A stretch of DNA of 64,000 nucleotides. It comes from Magnetospira sp. QH-2. GTDB lineage: Bacteria > Pseudomonadota > Alphaproteobacteria > Rhodospirillales > Magnetospiraceae. Positions 26,152 to 34,641 of the stretch are shown piece by piece; the stretch's first letter is position 1, and each line of letters starts with the position of its first letter. The DNA lies in assembly GCF_000968135.1 (NCBI RefSeq), contig NZ_FO538765.1, forward strand, positions 2,926,001 through 2,990,000. Direction: 5' to 3'. Position numbers and translations under genes: made by a program. The notes under the pieces are model-generated. The model was not told the DNA's origin and did no database searches. It saw only the letters and a program-made list of their open reading frames with translations.

Positions 26152-28377
26152 CTATGGAAGTATTGGATAGGATGTCACAATATGGACACCAAATGGTTTG
26201 GATGGATCCTGCACAAATACCACCTTGATACGCGAGGTAGGTTGAGCCTTTCCGTGAGGAACATTTACTTCTTTTCCGTCGCTTCCAAACTTGGTTTTTG
26301 AGCCTTTCACGTATCCGACCGTTTTACCTAAGTCCCACTCGATGGTTCCCTTGCCTTTCTTGAATTTAGCATCCCAAAGGCCTTTCTGTATCGCAATAGT
26401 CGTGGCCTTGTTGGCGAAATCCTGGTTGATATATGTTGATGCAGTCGGCGTGTCCTTTTCTGTCCGAATCCGGTGATCCAGGTATTCTTCCGTCACCACA
26501 TGCTTACGATCCGCATGGGCAACCCCTTTCCCATCCGGATTATGAATCCCCCCGGGATTGCGGTTGCCGGTGGCGGGCTGGCCGGGTCGGGAGCCGCCCT
26601 GGTTCAGCAGATCGATGACCTCCATGTCGCCGGTGTCCAGATCGCCGTCCGGAGCCTTCCATTCGCCCGGGCGCGGCGCGCGGGGTTGGGTCCAGGTCTT
26701 TTTCGTCCCCTGGAAGGTGCCGCGCCCACCGCTCATGCCGAGCACGTCGCCGTCCGGCAGGGCTTTGGGAAGGCGGCTGAAGGCGCCGCCGAGGCCCGTT
26801 GCTTCGAGCGCCAGCGGCAGGGTTTTCGAGGGGTCCTCCGGGTTCTCGATGGCGTCTTTGATGTCGTTGCTGAAAGACCTCAGCATGGAGCCCGGGATCT
26901 CGTAGAGATCAGACCATTTCGGGTCCCATTGGTCATAGGCTTCGGAGAGGTTGTCGGCGATGCGCTGCCCCCCTCCGGCGAGCCAGGAGGCCAACCGCTG
27001 TTCCTCGATGGCTTGGCGGTAGGTTTTGCGGTCGAAGTACGACTCATCTTCGGGAGTGGGTGCTGGCTGAGTCTGGTCGTTTGGGACCTCGGAGCCCTCG
27101 GACAAGTCGTCATGGCCGGAACCGCCGATCAGGCTATCGTCTCCATCCCCGCCCCCAAAGGTGTCAGTTCCATCCGTGCCGCCGAGGGTATCTTTTGATT
27201 CCTGTTTCGGCAAAAGGCCGTAATGCGCCTCGACCATGCGCACATGGTCCGGATCGGCATCGGGCCCGAGGCTCTTGATGGCATGGTCGGCGCGTTGGCG
27301 GTTGATCCGGGCGTCTTCCGAACGGGCGCTGTCGGCGCCGAAGGGAGCATGGCCCGTGGCATGGCCCGTGGGCGCGCCGACTTCGCTGTTGAGCTTGTAG
27401 AACGCGGTGGTTTCGGTCTGGATGTCCTCGTTGGTCCAGTAATCCTCGGCCCAATGGAGACGGCGCTGATCTGCATGGGTGCGCTCGGCCACCGGCTTGT
27501 CGCGGATGGCCCGGATTTCCTCCGGCTTGGGCGGCGCCATGCCGTCCCAGGTATCCTCGGGATCGGATTGGAGTGGTGGCGGGCTCTTGGCCAGGGCCTG
27601 TTCGACGTGGATGGGCGTTTCCTCTGGCCTGCGCGGGATGGCGGGTTGCGGCGCCGGTTGCGGCGCCGATCGCACGGGTGTCACGCCCAGCTTGCGGGCC
27701 AGGAAGCCGGGTTGGGCCTGGGTTGCCTGGGCCTGCGTTGCTTGGGCCTGCTTTGCCTGGGCCTGTTGGGCCTGCATGCGGGCCCGGTGGGTCTTGCGGG
27801 ACTGGGCCTCTTGTTGGCGTTCGGCGGCCTGGGCCTGGCGGCGGGCCTGGAGCCGTTGGCTGGCGGCTTTTTGCTCGGCGGCTTTCTTATCCTGATGGAA
27901 CTTCCAGGCGGCATCGGAATCGGCCCGGGCCGCCTTGAGATTGGCTTCCTCCTGGCGCTTGTTGAAGGCCCGGGTCTGGCGGTCGGTGGGATCGCTGCCG
28001 AGGGTCGGGGTCGCATCGGACTTGGCCAGGGGATCGGCAAGGGTCGGCGCTGGTAAGGGCGCGGGGGCTCCTTCGACGGGCTCAGGATGAAGGGTTGGGG
28101 CCTCAGGATGAAGGGCCGGGGCGTCATCGAACAGCGACCCACCCCTCAGGGAGGTGTCCGAACCATAAGATGACAGGCCGCCGCCGAAATCGGGCGTCGT
28201 GCCGAAGTCCGGGGACGGCGCGGGCAAGGGCGGGGCTGGAAGAGGTGCCGGGGCGCTGGGCTGGCTTTCGCCGAAGGAAAACAGGGAATTGTCCGACGAA
28301 GAGGCCCCCCTGGCGCCCTTGGCGCCCTTGGCGCCCTTGGTGGCGGAGTCTGGCATGGCGCTATCGAGGCTTCCCAT
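26152..28377 (-). CDS. Full-length polymorphic toxin with bacterial RNase A-like tip
   Basis: The only unit here with a complete N-terminus (741 residues). Residues 1-250: MGSLDSAMPDSATKGAKGAK, low-complexity Pro/Ala segments including HPEPVEG, then a Gln/Ala/Arg-rich coiled coil. Module 1 covers about 255-380. LGGTDGTDTFGGGDGDDSLI and GGSGHDDL are RTX-like calcium-binding motifs. A pretoxin region follows (LPLALEATGLGGAFSRLPKA). The tip from about 615 has HADRKHVVTEEYLDHR (His626), TASTYINQDFANKATTIA, IEWD and VHIVTSYP, the motif order of the CdiA-type bacterial RNase A domain (KHV...ST(F/Y)...T-YP). No Sec signal is visible. Predicted to degrade RNA; the next gene is its likely immunity. 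Confidence 0.82.
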   Translation of the reverse strand: MGSLDSAMPDSATKGAKGAKGARGASSSDNSLFSFGESQPSAPAPLPAPPLPAPSPDFGTTPDFGGGLSSYGSDTSLRGGSLFDDAPALHPEAPTLHPEPVEGAPAPLPAPTLADPLAKSDATPTLGSDPTDRQTRAFNKRQEEANLKAARADSDAAWKFHQDKKAAEQKAASQRLQARRQAQAAERQQEAQSRKTHRARMQAQQAQAKQAQATQAQATQAQPGFLARKLGVTPVRSAPQPAPQPAIPRRPEETPIHVEQALAKSPPPLQSDPEDTWDGMAPPKPEEIRAIRDKPVAERTHADQRRLHWAEDYWTNEDIQTETTAFYKLNSEVGAPTGHATGHAPFGADSARSEDARINRQRADHAIKSLGPDADPDHVRMVEAHYGLLPKQESKDTLGGTDGTDTFGGGDGDDSLIGGSGHDDLSEGSEVPNDQTQPAPTPEDESYFDRKTYRQAIEEQRLASWLAGGGQRIADNLSEAYDQWDPKWSDLYEIPGSMLRSFSNDIKDAIENPEDPSKTLPLALEATGLGGAFSRLPKALPDGDVLGMSGGRGTFQGTKKTWTQPRAPRPGEWKAPDGDLDTGDMEVIDLLNQGGSRPGQPATGNRNPGGIHNPDGKGVAHADRKHVVTEEYLDHRIRTEKDTPTASTYINQDFANKATTIAIQKGLWDAKFKKGKGTIEWDLGKTVGYVKGSKTKFGSDGKEVNVPHGKAQPTSRIKVVFVQDPSKPFGVHIVTSYPILP

Positions 28378-28459
28378 GGGGAACTCTTTTCGTGATTAGT
28401 TCGAGATCCCCGTGTCTTTAGAGAGCCATGGGATCCTGTTATCGGGCTCAGCTCCTGCT

Positions 28460-28488
28460 TGAATTGCATCGTTTACGGAATTTGTCAA
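28460..28488 (-). promoter_or_regulatory. Candidate promoter of the full-length toxin gene
   Basis: Reading the minus strand, a perfect TTGACA (28488-28483) lies in an AT-richer stretch about 105 bp before the toxin ATG. A poor -10 (CAATTC) follows at about 17 bp. No comparable promoter is visible directly in front of the truncated downstream cassettes. Confidence 0.35.
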
Positions 28489-28637
28489 GAACATTTAATG
28501 TATCATTTAAGGTTTACCCGCCGCTTTCGCTCTATTAATCATAAAAATTGACTGAAATAAGATATTATTCTTTTTTTCGCGGTCTCTCATCCACTCCCCC
28601 GGTGACAAACGCCTTCCAACCCGCCATAGTCCCCGCC

Positions 28638-29513
28638 ATGTCTTCGCCATCCGCCATGACCGTCTTCGATCGACGCGCCGTGCGTCATCACCGGGACCGG
28701 GCCGCGCCCGGGTTCGGCGAATACGATTTCCTGCTGGCCGAGGTGGCCGAGCGGCTGCTGGATCGTCTGGACGACGTGAAGCGCGACTTTCCCGTGGCCC
28801 TGGATCTGGGCTGCCATACGGGCAGCCTCGGGAAGCGCATCGACGGGCGCGGCGGGATCAAGACCCTGGTCCAGGCCGACCTGTCTCCGGCCATGGCAGT
28901 ACGGGCGGGCGGTCTGGCCATGGCCGCCGACGAGGAAGCCCTGCCCTTTGCCGAGGGATCGTTCGATTTGATTTTGAGCGGCCTGTCGCTGCATTGGGTC
29001 AATGATCTGCCTGGCGCGCTGTTGCAGATCCGCAAGGCCCTGAAACCCGACGGATTGTTTCTCGCTGCAATGTTCGGCGGGCTGACCCTGGCCGAATTGC
29101 GTCAGTCCCTGGCGGCGGCGGAACAGGCCACGGCAGGCGGCGTCAGCCCTCGGGTGTCGCCCTTTGCCGACGTCAAGGATGCGGGCGACCTTTTGGCCCG
29201 TGCCGGATTTACCCTGCCGGTCGTGGATACGGATCCGTTGACGGTTTCCTATGGCGACCCCTTGAAGCTGATGACCGATCTGCGCGGCATGGGCGAAAGC
29301 AATGCGGTGATCGAGAGGCGCAAGAGCTTCAGCCGCCGCGAGACCCTCATGGCCGCCCGGCAACAGTATCTGGATGACTTCGCCGGAGAAGATGGACGGG
29401 TTCCGGCCACCTTCCAGGTGCTGTTCCTGCTCGGCTGGGCCCCCCATCCGGACCAGCCCCAGGCCGCCGAGCGCGGCAGCGGGCAGGTCTGCCTGACCGA
29501 TATTCTGGAGTAA
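28638..29513 (+). CDS. SAM-dependent methyltransferase (BioC/NDUFAF5-like)
   Basis: Class I methyltransferase. The FDRRAVRHHRDRAAPGF start is characteristic of the alphaproteobacterial NDUFAF5/BioC-like family. ALDLGCHTGSLGKRI is the SAM-binding loop, PFAEGSFDLILSGLSLHWVNDLPGAL contains the post-II region, and LKPDGLFLAAMFGGLTLAELR follows. Mitochondrial NDUFAF5 hydroxylates an Arg of complex I, while BioC methylates malonyl-ACP. Which applies here is unresolved, and no biotin gene is nearby. ATG 28638 or 28656 are both possible starts. sfsA follows after 3 bp. Confidence 0.85.
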   Translation: MSSPSAMTVFDRRAVRHHRDRAAPGFGEYDFLLAEVAERLLDRLDDVKRDFPVALDLGCHTGSLGKRIDGRGGIKTLVQADLSPAMAVRAGGLAMAADEEALPFAEGSFDLILSGLSLHWVNDLPGALLQIRKALKPDGLFLAAMFGGLTLAELRQSLAAAEQATAGGVSPRVSPFADVKDAGDLLARAGFTLPVVDTDPLTVSYGDPLKLMTDLRGMGESNAVIERRKSFSRRETLMAARQQYLDDFAGEDGRVPATFQVLFLLGWAPHPDQPQAAERGSGQVCLTDILE

Positions 29514-29516
29514 CCC

Positions 29517-30221
29517 ATGGACTTCCCCACCCCTTTGCTGCGTGGCAAATTGATCAAACGCTACAAGCGCTTCCTGGCCGATGTGACCCTGGACAGCGGC
29601 GAGGTGGTCACCGCCCATTGCGCCAATTCCGGCTCCATGCTCAGTTGCAAGGACCCGGACTCGGAAGTCTGGCTGTCGCCCAGCGACAATCCGAAACGCA
29701 AGCTGAAATATACCTGGGAACTGATCCGCATCGGCGAGGGGCTGGTGGGCATCAATACGGGACGACCCAATAAGCTGGTGGCCGGGGCCATCATCGACGG
29801 CACCCTCACCGAACTGCAAGGCTACGAGACCCTGAAACCGGAACAGAAGTACGGCAAGAATTCCCGCATCGACATCTTGCTTACCGACCCGAACAAGCCG
29901 CCTTGCTATGTGGAGGTGAAAAACGTCACCTTGATGCGCGACGGCGCCAACCTGGCCGAATTTCCCGATGCGGTCACCACTCGCGGCACCAAGCATCTTC
30001 AGGAGTTGACAGACATGGTGGCCGAGGGACACCGCGCGGTGATGGTCTATCTGGTACAGCGCGAGGATTGCACCAGTTTCCGCGTCGCCGCCGACATCGA
30101 CCCGGCCTATGACGCCGCCCTGAAGGCCGCCACCAAGGCCGGTGTCGAAGCTCTGTGCTATACTTGCAAACTGACCCCAAGCGGAATCACGGTGGCGCAT
30201 CCCCTGCCGATTGAGATATAG
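29517..30221 (+). CDS. sfsA: SfsA family DNA/RNA nuclease (sugar fermentation stimulation protein)
   Basis: Full-length SfsA (234 residues): an N-terminal OB-like part (LLRGKLIKRYKRFLADVTLD, VTAHCANSGSMLSC) and a restriction-endonuclease-like core (SRIDILLTDPNKPPCYVEVK with the D...E-x-K pair; TRGTKHLQELTDMVAEGHRA). It was named for maltose-gene stimulation in E. coli; nuclease activity has been reported for the family. It sits in a run methyltransferase-sfsA-map-radC. Confidence 0.93.
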   Translation: MDFPTPLLRGKLIKRYKRFLADVTLDSGEVVTAHCANSGSMLSCKDPDSEVWLSPSDNPKRKLKYTWELIRIGEGLVGINTGRPNKLVAGAIIDGTLTELQGYETLKPEQKYGKNSRIDILLTDPNKPPCYVEVKNVTLMRDGANLAEFPDAVTTRGTKHLQELTDMVAEGHRAVMVYLVQREDCTSFRVAADIDPAYDAALKAATKAGVEALCYTCKLTPSGITVAHPLPIEI

Positions 30222-30251
30222 AACAATAAAAAGCAACCGAGGAGCGATCCG

Positions 30252-31049
30252 TTGGACGCCGAGACCAAAAGCATTGTCATCCATACCGAGGCCGATTTCG
30301 AGGGCATGCGCAAGGCCGGGCGGTTGGCCGCCGAGTGCCTGGACTTTATCACACCCCACGTGCAGCCGGGCGTGACCACAGGCGAGATCGACCAGTTGTG
30401 TGCCAAGTTCGTCGAGGAGAATGGCGGTATTTCCGCTCCCCTGGGCTACAAAGGTTTCCCGCGCTCCATTTGTACCTCGGTCAACCATGTGGTCTGCCAT
30501 GGCATTCCCGGCGACAAAGTGCTCACCGATGGCGATGTGATCAATATCGACGTGACGCCGATCCTCGATGGCTGGCACGGGGACTCCAGCCGCATGTATT
30601 TCGTTGGCAAGCCCAGCGTCAAGGCGCGCAAGCTGGTCGATGTCACCTATGAAGCCATGATGCGCGGCATCGAGCAGGTACGCCCCGGCGCCTCCCTGGG
30701 CGATATCGGTCATGCCATTCAGTCCTATGCGGAAGGTCACCGCTTTACCGTGGTGCGGGATTTCTGCGGCCACGGCCTGGGGCGGGTGTTCCACATGCCC
30801 CCCAGCGTGCTGCATTTCGGACGCCCCGCCGAAGGCATGATCCTGCGACCGGGCATGTTCTTCACCATCGAGCCGATGATCAACGCCGGCAAGCTGGACG
30901 TGAAGATCCTCGCCGACGGCTGGACGGCGGTCACCCGGGACAAGTCCCTGTCGGCCCAGTTCGAGCATTCCATCGCCGTCACCGAGGAGGGCTGCGAGAT
31001 CTTCACCCTATCGCCCAAGGGCTGGCACCAGCCGCCATATGAGGGCTGA
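30252..31049 (+). CDS. map: Type I methionine aminopeptidase
   Basis: Removes the initiator Met from nascent proteins. The pita-bread-fold metal ligands are visible: INIDVTPILDGWHGDSSRM (two Asp), RDFCGHGLGRVFHMPP (His), GMFFTIEPMI (Glu) and QFEHSIAV (Glu). NHVVCHGIPG carries the substrate His. The start is TTG 30252 after GAGGAG, since no ATG fits the conserved N-terminus. Length 265 residues is typical. Confidence 0.95.
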   Translation: MDAETKSIVIHTEADFEGMRKAGRLAAECLDFITPHVQPGVTTGEIDQLCAKFVEENGGISAPLGYKGFPRSICTSVNHVVCHGIPGDKVLTDGDVINIDVTPILDGWHGDSSRMYFVGKPSVKARKLVDVTYEAMMRGIEQVRPGASLGDIGHAIQSYAEGHRFTVVRDFCGHGLGRVFHMPPSVLHFGRPAEGMILRPGMFFTIEPMINAGKLDVKILADGWTAVTRDKSLSAQFEHSIAVTEEGCEIFTLSPKGWHQPPYEG

Positions 31050-31055
31050 TCTTCC

Positions 31056-32018
31056 GTGGGGCGCGGGGCCGATCATCCAGATTCCGTGAGCCTTGCCGAA
31101 GCCGGGCTGATTCTCGGTCACCGGGAAGCGTTGGATGGTCAGACCCTGCACCAAGTTTCCGGCAATACCCATCCCCACCGCCACGCCCTGCGCGCGGCGG
31201 GCGGCACCTGGGACAAGATGAAGCAGGTCTGGGTGTTTACGGGCACAGACCCCACCGCCGAAATCGCCCGCCAAGTCAGCGCCCACAACGCCCAGCGCGG
31301 CCTGGCCGAAGATGGCGTTCCCGGGGTCGGCCACAATCACCCTCCCAAGCCCCATTACCATGGCCACCGCCAGCGCCTGCGCGAGCGCTTCATGGAAGGC
31401 GATGCGGGACAGCTTCCCGACTATGAACTGTTGGAACTGCTGCTCTTTTTCTCCATCCCTCGGGTGGATGTCAAACCCCTGGCCAAGGACCTGCTGGAGC
31501 GTTTCGACGGCCTGGGCGGGGTGATGGCCGCCGACCCGGAACGACTGGCCGAGTTCGACAAGATCAATCAACCCACCGCCGTGTTGCTGCGCGCCGTCCG
31601 CGATGCCGCCCTGCGCCTGGGTCGCGAAGAGATCATGGACAGGCCCCTTCTGGCGTCCTGGCAATCGCTCATCGACTATCTGCGCGCCGCCATGGCCCAT
31701 GAGACCAGGGAATGCTTCCGTGTGGTATTTCTGAACCGCAAGAACGAAGTCATCGCCGACGAAGAACAACAACGCGGCACCGTCGATCACACCCCGGTCT
31801 ATCCGCGCGAGGTGGTCAAGCGCGCCCTGGACCTGGGTGCCACGGCGATTATTCTGGTACACAACCATCCCAGCGGCGACCCCTCCCCCTCGCGCGGCGA
31901 CATCGACATGACCAAGGAAATCGCCGAGGCCGCCCGATTGCTCGGTATCGTCCTGCACGACCATGTGATCATCAGCCGCCGAGGGCACAGCAGTTTCAAG
32001 CAAATGGGTCTGCTGTGA
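31056..32018 (+). CDS. radC: RadC-type JAB-domain protein with an extra N-terminal domain
   Basis: The RadC part begins at about residue 100 (GHRQRLRERFMEGDAGQLPD, YELLELLLFFSIPRVDVKPL) and ends with the JAB metalloprotease-like motif LGATAIILVHNHPSGDPSPS, then RGDIDMTKEIAEAARLLGI. The E of EECFRVVFLNRKNEVIADE and the H-x-H-P...D motif are intact. Ahead of it is an unusual about 95-residue extension including LHQVSGNTHPHRHALRAAGG, TWDKMKQVWVF, a small domain I have seen in plasmid/phage proteins as PHxDALKAxGGxWD. Despite the name, a repair role for RadC is not established. Confidence 0.88.
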   Translation: MGRGADHPDSVSLAEAGLILGHREALDGQTLHQVSGNTHPHRHALRAAGGTWDKMKQVWVFTGTDPTAEIARQVSAHNAQRGLAEDGVPGVGHNHPPKPHYHGHRQRLRERFMEGDAGQLPDYELLELLLFFSIPRVDVKPLAKDLLERFDGLGGVMAADPERLAEFDKINQPTAVLLRAVRDAALRLGREEIMDRPLLASWQSLIDYLRAAMAHETRECFRVVFLNRKNEVIADEEQQRGTVDHTPVYPREVVKRALDLGATAIILVHNHPSGDPSPSRGDIDMTKEIAEAARLLGIVLHDHVIISRRGHSSFKQMGLL

Positions 32019-32087
32019 GCATTTCCTGCGGCTGGAGAAGAGGTTATACTTTCGGTTGATTTCAGGTACTCAATAGAGAATCGGAAA

Positions 32088-32933
32088 ATGGACCTACTTG
32101 TTCGTGAAGCTTGGAGCTGCTGGCACCCGGCGGTCTTCGCCCTGCTTATTTCAATGATGTTGGCGGGAGGCCTGCGCGCCGAGCCCCTTGCCATCAGCGG
32201 CACCGGATCCTCCATCGCCACCATCAAACTGCTTTCGGTCGAATACCAGAGAATTCATCCCGATACCCAAATCACCATCATCGAACCGGCCATGGGGTCT
32301 TCGGGCAGCATTAAGGGGGTCCTGGCCGATGTTCTCCAACTGGCCTTCTCCGCCCGACCGTTGAAACCTGCCGAGCGGGAAGCCGGCCTCACACAATATG
32401 TTTTGGGTCGCACCCCTTTGGTCATTGCCGCGGCCATCGACAATGACCAAGCCAAGGGCTTGACCATGGACGAACTGGCGGCGGTCTATGACGGCTCGGT
32501 CAGCACTTGGCCCGACGGCAGCCGACTACGCCTGATCCTACGGCCTTCCACCGATTCCGATACCACCGCGCTGCGCGCCATGTCACCGAAATTGGACAAG
32601 GCCATGGATGCCGCCCTGGCGCGCAGGGGCATGGTCTTTCCGCCCACGGACCAAGAAGCCGCCGATTGGATCGCCCGCACCCCGGGTGCCATAGGCTCTT
32701 CGACCCTAGCCTTGATCGTTTCCGAGAATCGCCCCTTAAAGGCCTTGCCGTTGGCGGGTGTAGCCCCAACCTTGGAGAACCTGCGCAACGGCACCTATCC
32801 CCATACCAAGACCCTGCATGCTGTTACCCATGCCCAACCCGATGCAGTGGTTGGGCGGTTTCTGACCTTCCTGGCTTCGACCACTGGTCGGTCCTTGCTC
32901 GCCGAGGCCGGGTACTTGATGGTGGGAAATTAA
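32088..32933 (+). CDS. PstS-like periplasmic phosphate/oxyanion-binding protein
   Basis: Signal peptide (VFALLISMMLAGGLRA) followed by LAISGTGSSIATIKLLSVEY, MGSSGSIKGVLADVLQLAFS and TPLVIAAAID, and later STDSDTTALRAM. This is the type II periplasmic binding fold with the serine-rich anion loops of PstS (SGTGSS, GSSGS). It has no adjacent pst permease genes. Instead a membrane histidine kinase starts 3 bp after its stop, suggesting it acts as a ligand sensor for that kinase rather than as transporter component. 281 residues. Confidence 0.82.
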   Translation: MDLLVREAWSCWHPAVFALLISMMLAGGLRAEPLAISGTGSSIATIKLLSVEYQRIHPDTQITIIEPAMGSSGSIKGVLADVLQLAFSARPLKPAEREAGLTQYVLGRTPLVIAAAIDNDQAKGLTMDELAAVYDGSVSTWPDGSRLRLILRPSTDSDTTALRAMSPKLDKAMDAALARRGMVFPPTDQEAADWIARTPGAIGSSTLALIVSENRPLKALPLAGVAPTLENLRNGTYPHTKTLHAVTHAQPDAVVGRFLTFLASTTGRSLLAEAGYLMVGN

Positions 32934-32936
32934 GCC

Positions 32937-34553
32937 ATGGCCCTTGCCGCGCGCACGGCTCGCGTCGTTACCTTGCTGGCTGCCGTTTCCGCCGTTCTGG
33001 TGGCTCTGGTCCTGCCCGCGACATACTACTTGGTGGCGCGGGCAAACTTGGATGCCCGTCTTCAGACCATTGCCCTTTATGACGCCGCAGCGGCGGAGCA
33101 ATATATCAATTCCCGCACCGATCAATGGATGCTGGAGACTTCTCGCCTTCAGTTCATTGTCGAAGAATTGATCCGTCGACACCCCGATACAGCCATCGCC
33201 ATTCTCGATCAACAGGGTCGGACGATCATTGATCATCCTCTGGCTTTGGCCCCCCCTGTAAAGACCTTTGTGGCGCCGATTCATGATTTCGGAGTCGAAG
33301 TGGGAACCTTAGTACTGAGCTACTCAGTTGACCAGATCCGCATAAAAACGATTATCCTGGCTGTGGGAGGCATCCTCCTCGGATTTCTGATATTCGTGCC
33401 GCTCCGTTTGGTCCCGCTGCGCGCCTTGCAACGGGAATCCCGACTACGCCTTGAAGCAGAACGGGAAACCGCCGCCAAATCCGCCTATTTGGAGAATATC
33501 CTACGCTCCTCGGCGGATATGGGCATCGTTGCCACCAATCTTGATTTCAGCATCGAGTATTTCAATGAGACGTCGGAAAAGATCCTTGGTTACAAAGCCT
33601 TGGAGGTTACCGGACGCTCGGCGTTGGATTTCCGCGACCAGGAAGGCATCGATCAATCTCGCATGGACTGGGTCGTCAACATCATCAGGGTGGAAGGGTC
33701 CCATACGTTCGAGTTTAAACGCCGATCCGGCGAGGAGACCCGACTCATCGCGGCACGGGTCAGCGGCATTTGGGACCCAGAGGGAGATCTGATCGGCTAT
33801 GTCCTGCTCACCCGCGATATCACCGATGTCCGCACAGCCGAAGCCGCCCTGGTTCACAAAACCAGCGCCTTGGAACGATCCAACGCCGACCTACAACAAT
33901 TTGCCTATGTTGCGTCGCATGATCTGCGGGAACCTCTGCGTATGGTCAGCAGCTATCTGGCCTTGCTGCAACGCCGTTTTGGCCTGGACTTGACCGAGGA
34001 AACCCATGAATACATAAATTTCGCCGTGGACGGCGCCACCCGTATGAACGACCTGATCGAAAGCCTGGTGCAGTATTCCCGGGTAGAGACCCACGCCCAG
34101 CCTTTGGCGCCCACCAAAGCGACGGCGGCTCTGAGCGAGGCGATGGAGAACCTCCATCTGACCATCACCGAAACCGGCGCCACGGTCAGCTTCGATGATC
34201 TCCCCGCCGTATTGGGCGATCCGGTCCAGATCATGCGGGTGTTTCAAAACCTGATCAGCAACGCTCTCAAATATCGCCAACCGGATCGAAAACTCGAAAT
34301 CCACGTCAGCGCCACGACCAATGACGACCTGGCACAATTCACCATTCGCGACAATGGCCTAGGCATCGAGCCCAAGTATTTTGACCGCATCTTCGCTATC
34401 TTCCAAAGGCTTCACCCACGCGAGGATTATGAAGGGACCGGCATCGGCCTTCCCATCTGCAAACGCATTGTCGAACGCCACGGCGGTCGCATCTGGGTGG
34501 AAAGCGAACCGGGGGTCGGATCGGCGTTCCATTTCACCCTGCCCACCTCCTGA
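32937..34553 (+). CDS. Membrane PAS-domain sensor histidine kinase
   Basis: 538 residues: TM1 (VVTLLAAVSAVLVALVLPATYY), a periplasmic domain to about residue 130, TM2 (TIILAVGGILLGFLIFVPL), then a PAS domain (SADMGIVATNLDFSIEYFNE to GYVLLTRDITD). The HisKA box is LQQFAYVASHDLREPLRMVS (phospho-acceptor His). HATPase motifs follow: N-box MRVFQNLISNALKYR, G1 IRDNGLGIEPKY, F-box and G2 YEGTGIGLPICKRIVERHGG. The ASHDLREPLR type is phytochrome-like. No response regulator is adjacent. It is probably cotranscribed with the PstS-like gene. Confidence 0.9.
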   Translation: MALAARTARVVTLLAAVSAVLVALVLPATYYLVARANLDARLQTIALYDAAAAEQYINSRTDQWMLETSRLQFIVEELIRRHPDTAIAILDQQGRTIIDHPLALAPPVKTFVAPIHDFGVEVGTLVLSYSVDQIRIKTIILAVGGILLGFLIFVPLRLVPLRALQRESRLRLEAERETAAKSAYLENILRSSADMGIVATNLDFSIEYFNETSEKILGYKALEVTGRSALDFRDQEGIDQSRMDWVVNIIRVEGSHTFEFKRRSGEETRLIAARVSGIWDPEGDLIGYVLLTRDITDVRTAEAALVHKTSALERSNADLQQFAYVASHDLREPLRMVSSYLALLQRRFGLDLTEETHEYINFAVDGATRMNDLIESLVQYSRVETHAQPLAPTKATAALSEAMENLHLTITETGATVSFDDLPAVLGDPVQIMRVFQNLISNALKYRQPDRKLEIHVSATTNDDLAQFTIRDNGLGIEPKYFDRIFAIFQRLHPREDYEGTGIGLPICKRIVERHGGRIWVESEPGVGSAFHFTLPTS

Positions 34554-34567
34554 TCCGGCATTTTCCG

Positions 34568-34598
34568 TTGACATCCCCCCTCCTCATCCCCTTATTTT
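34568..34598 (+). promoter_or_regulatory. Candidate sigma70 promoter of the leuA leader transcript
   Basis: TTGACA at 34568-34573 and TATTTT at 34593-34598 with a 19-bp spacer (or TTATTT with 18). It lies about 45 bp ahead of the leader-peptide ATG and about 275 bp ahead of leuA. Confidence 0.5.
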
Positions 34599-34641
34599 AG
34601 GGCAGTCGATCACTGCAACGCACAGGAAACGGACCCAAACG

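Noticed and set aside
28587..30968. A 793-codon minus-strand open frame opposite the methyltransferase, sfsA and map
   Set aside because: It is the GC-driven antisense shadow of three well-recognised genes; its translation is His/Gly/Gln-rich with no domain.
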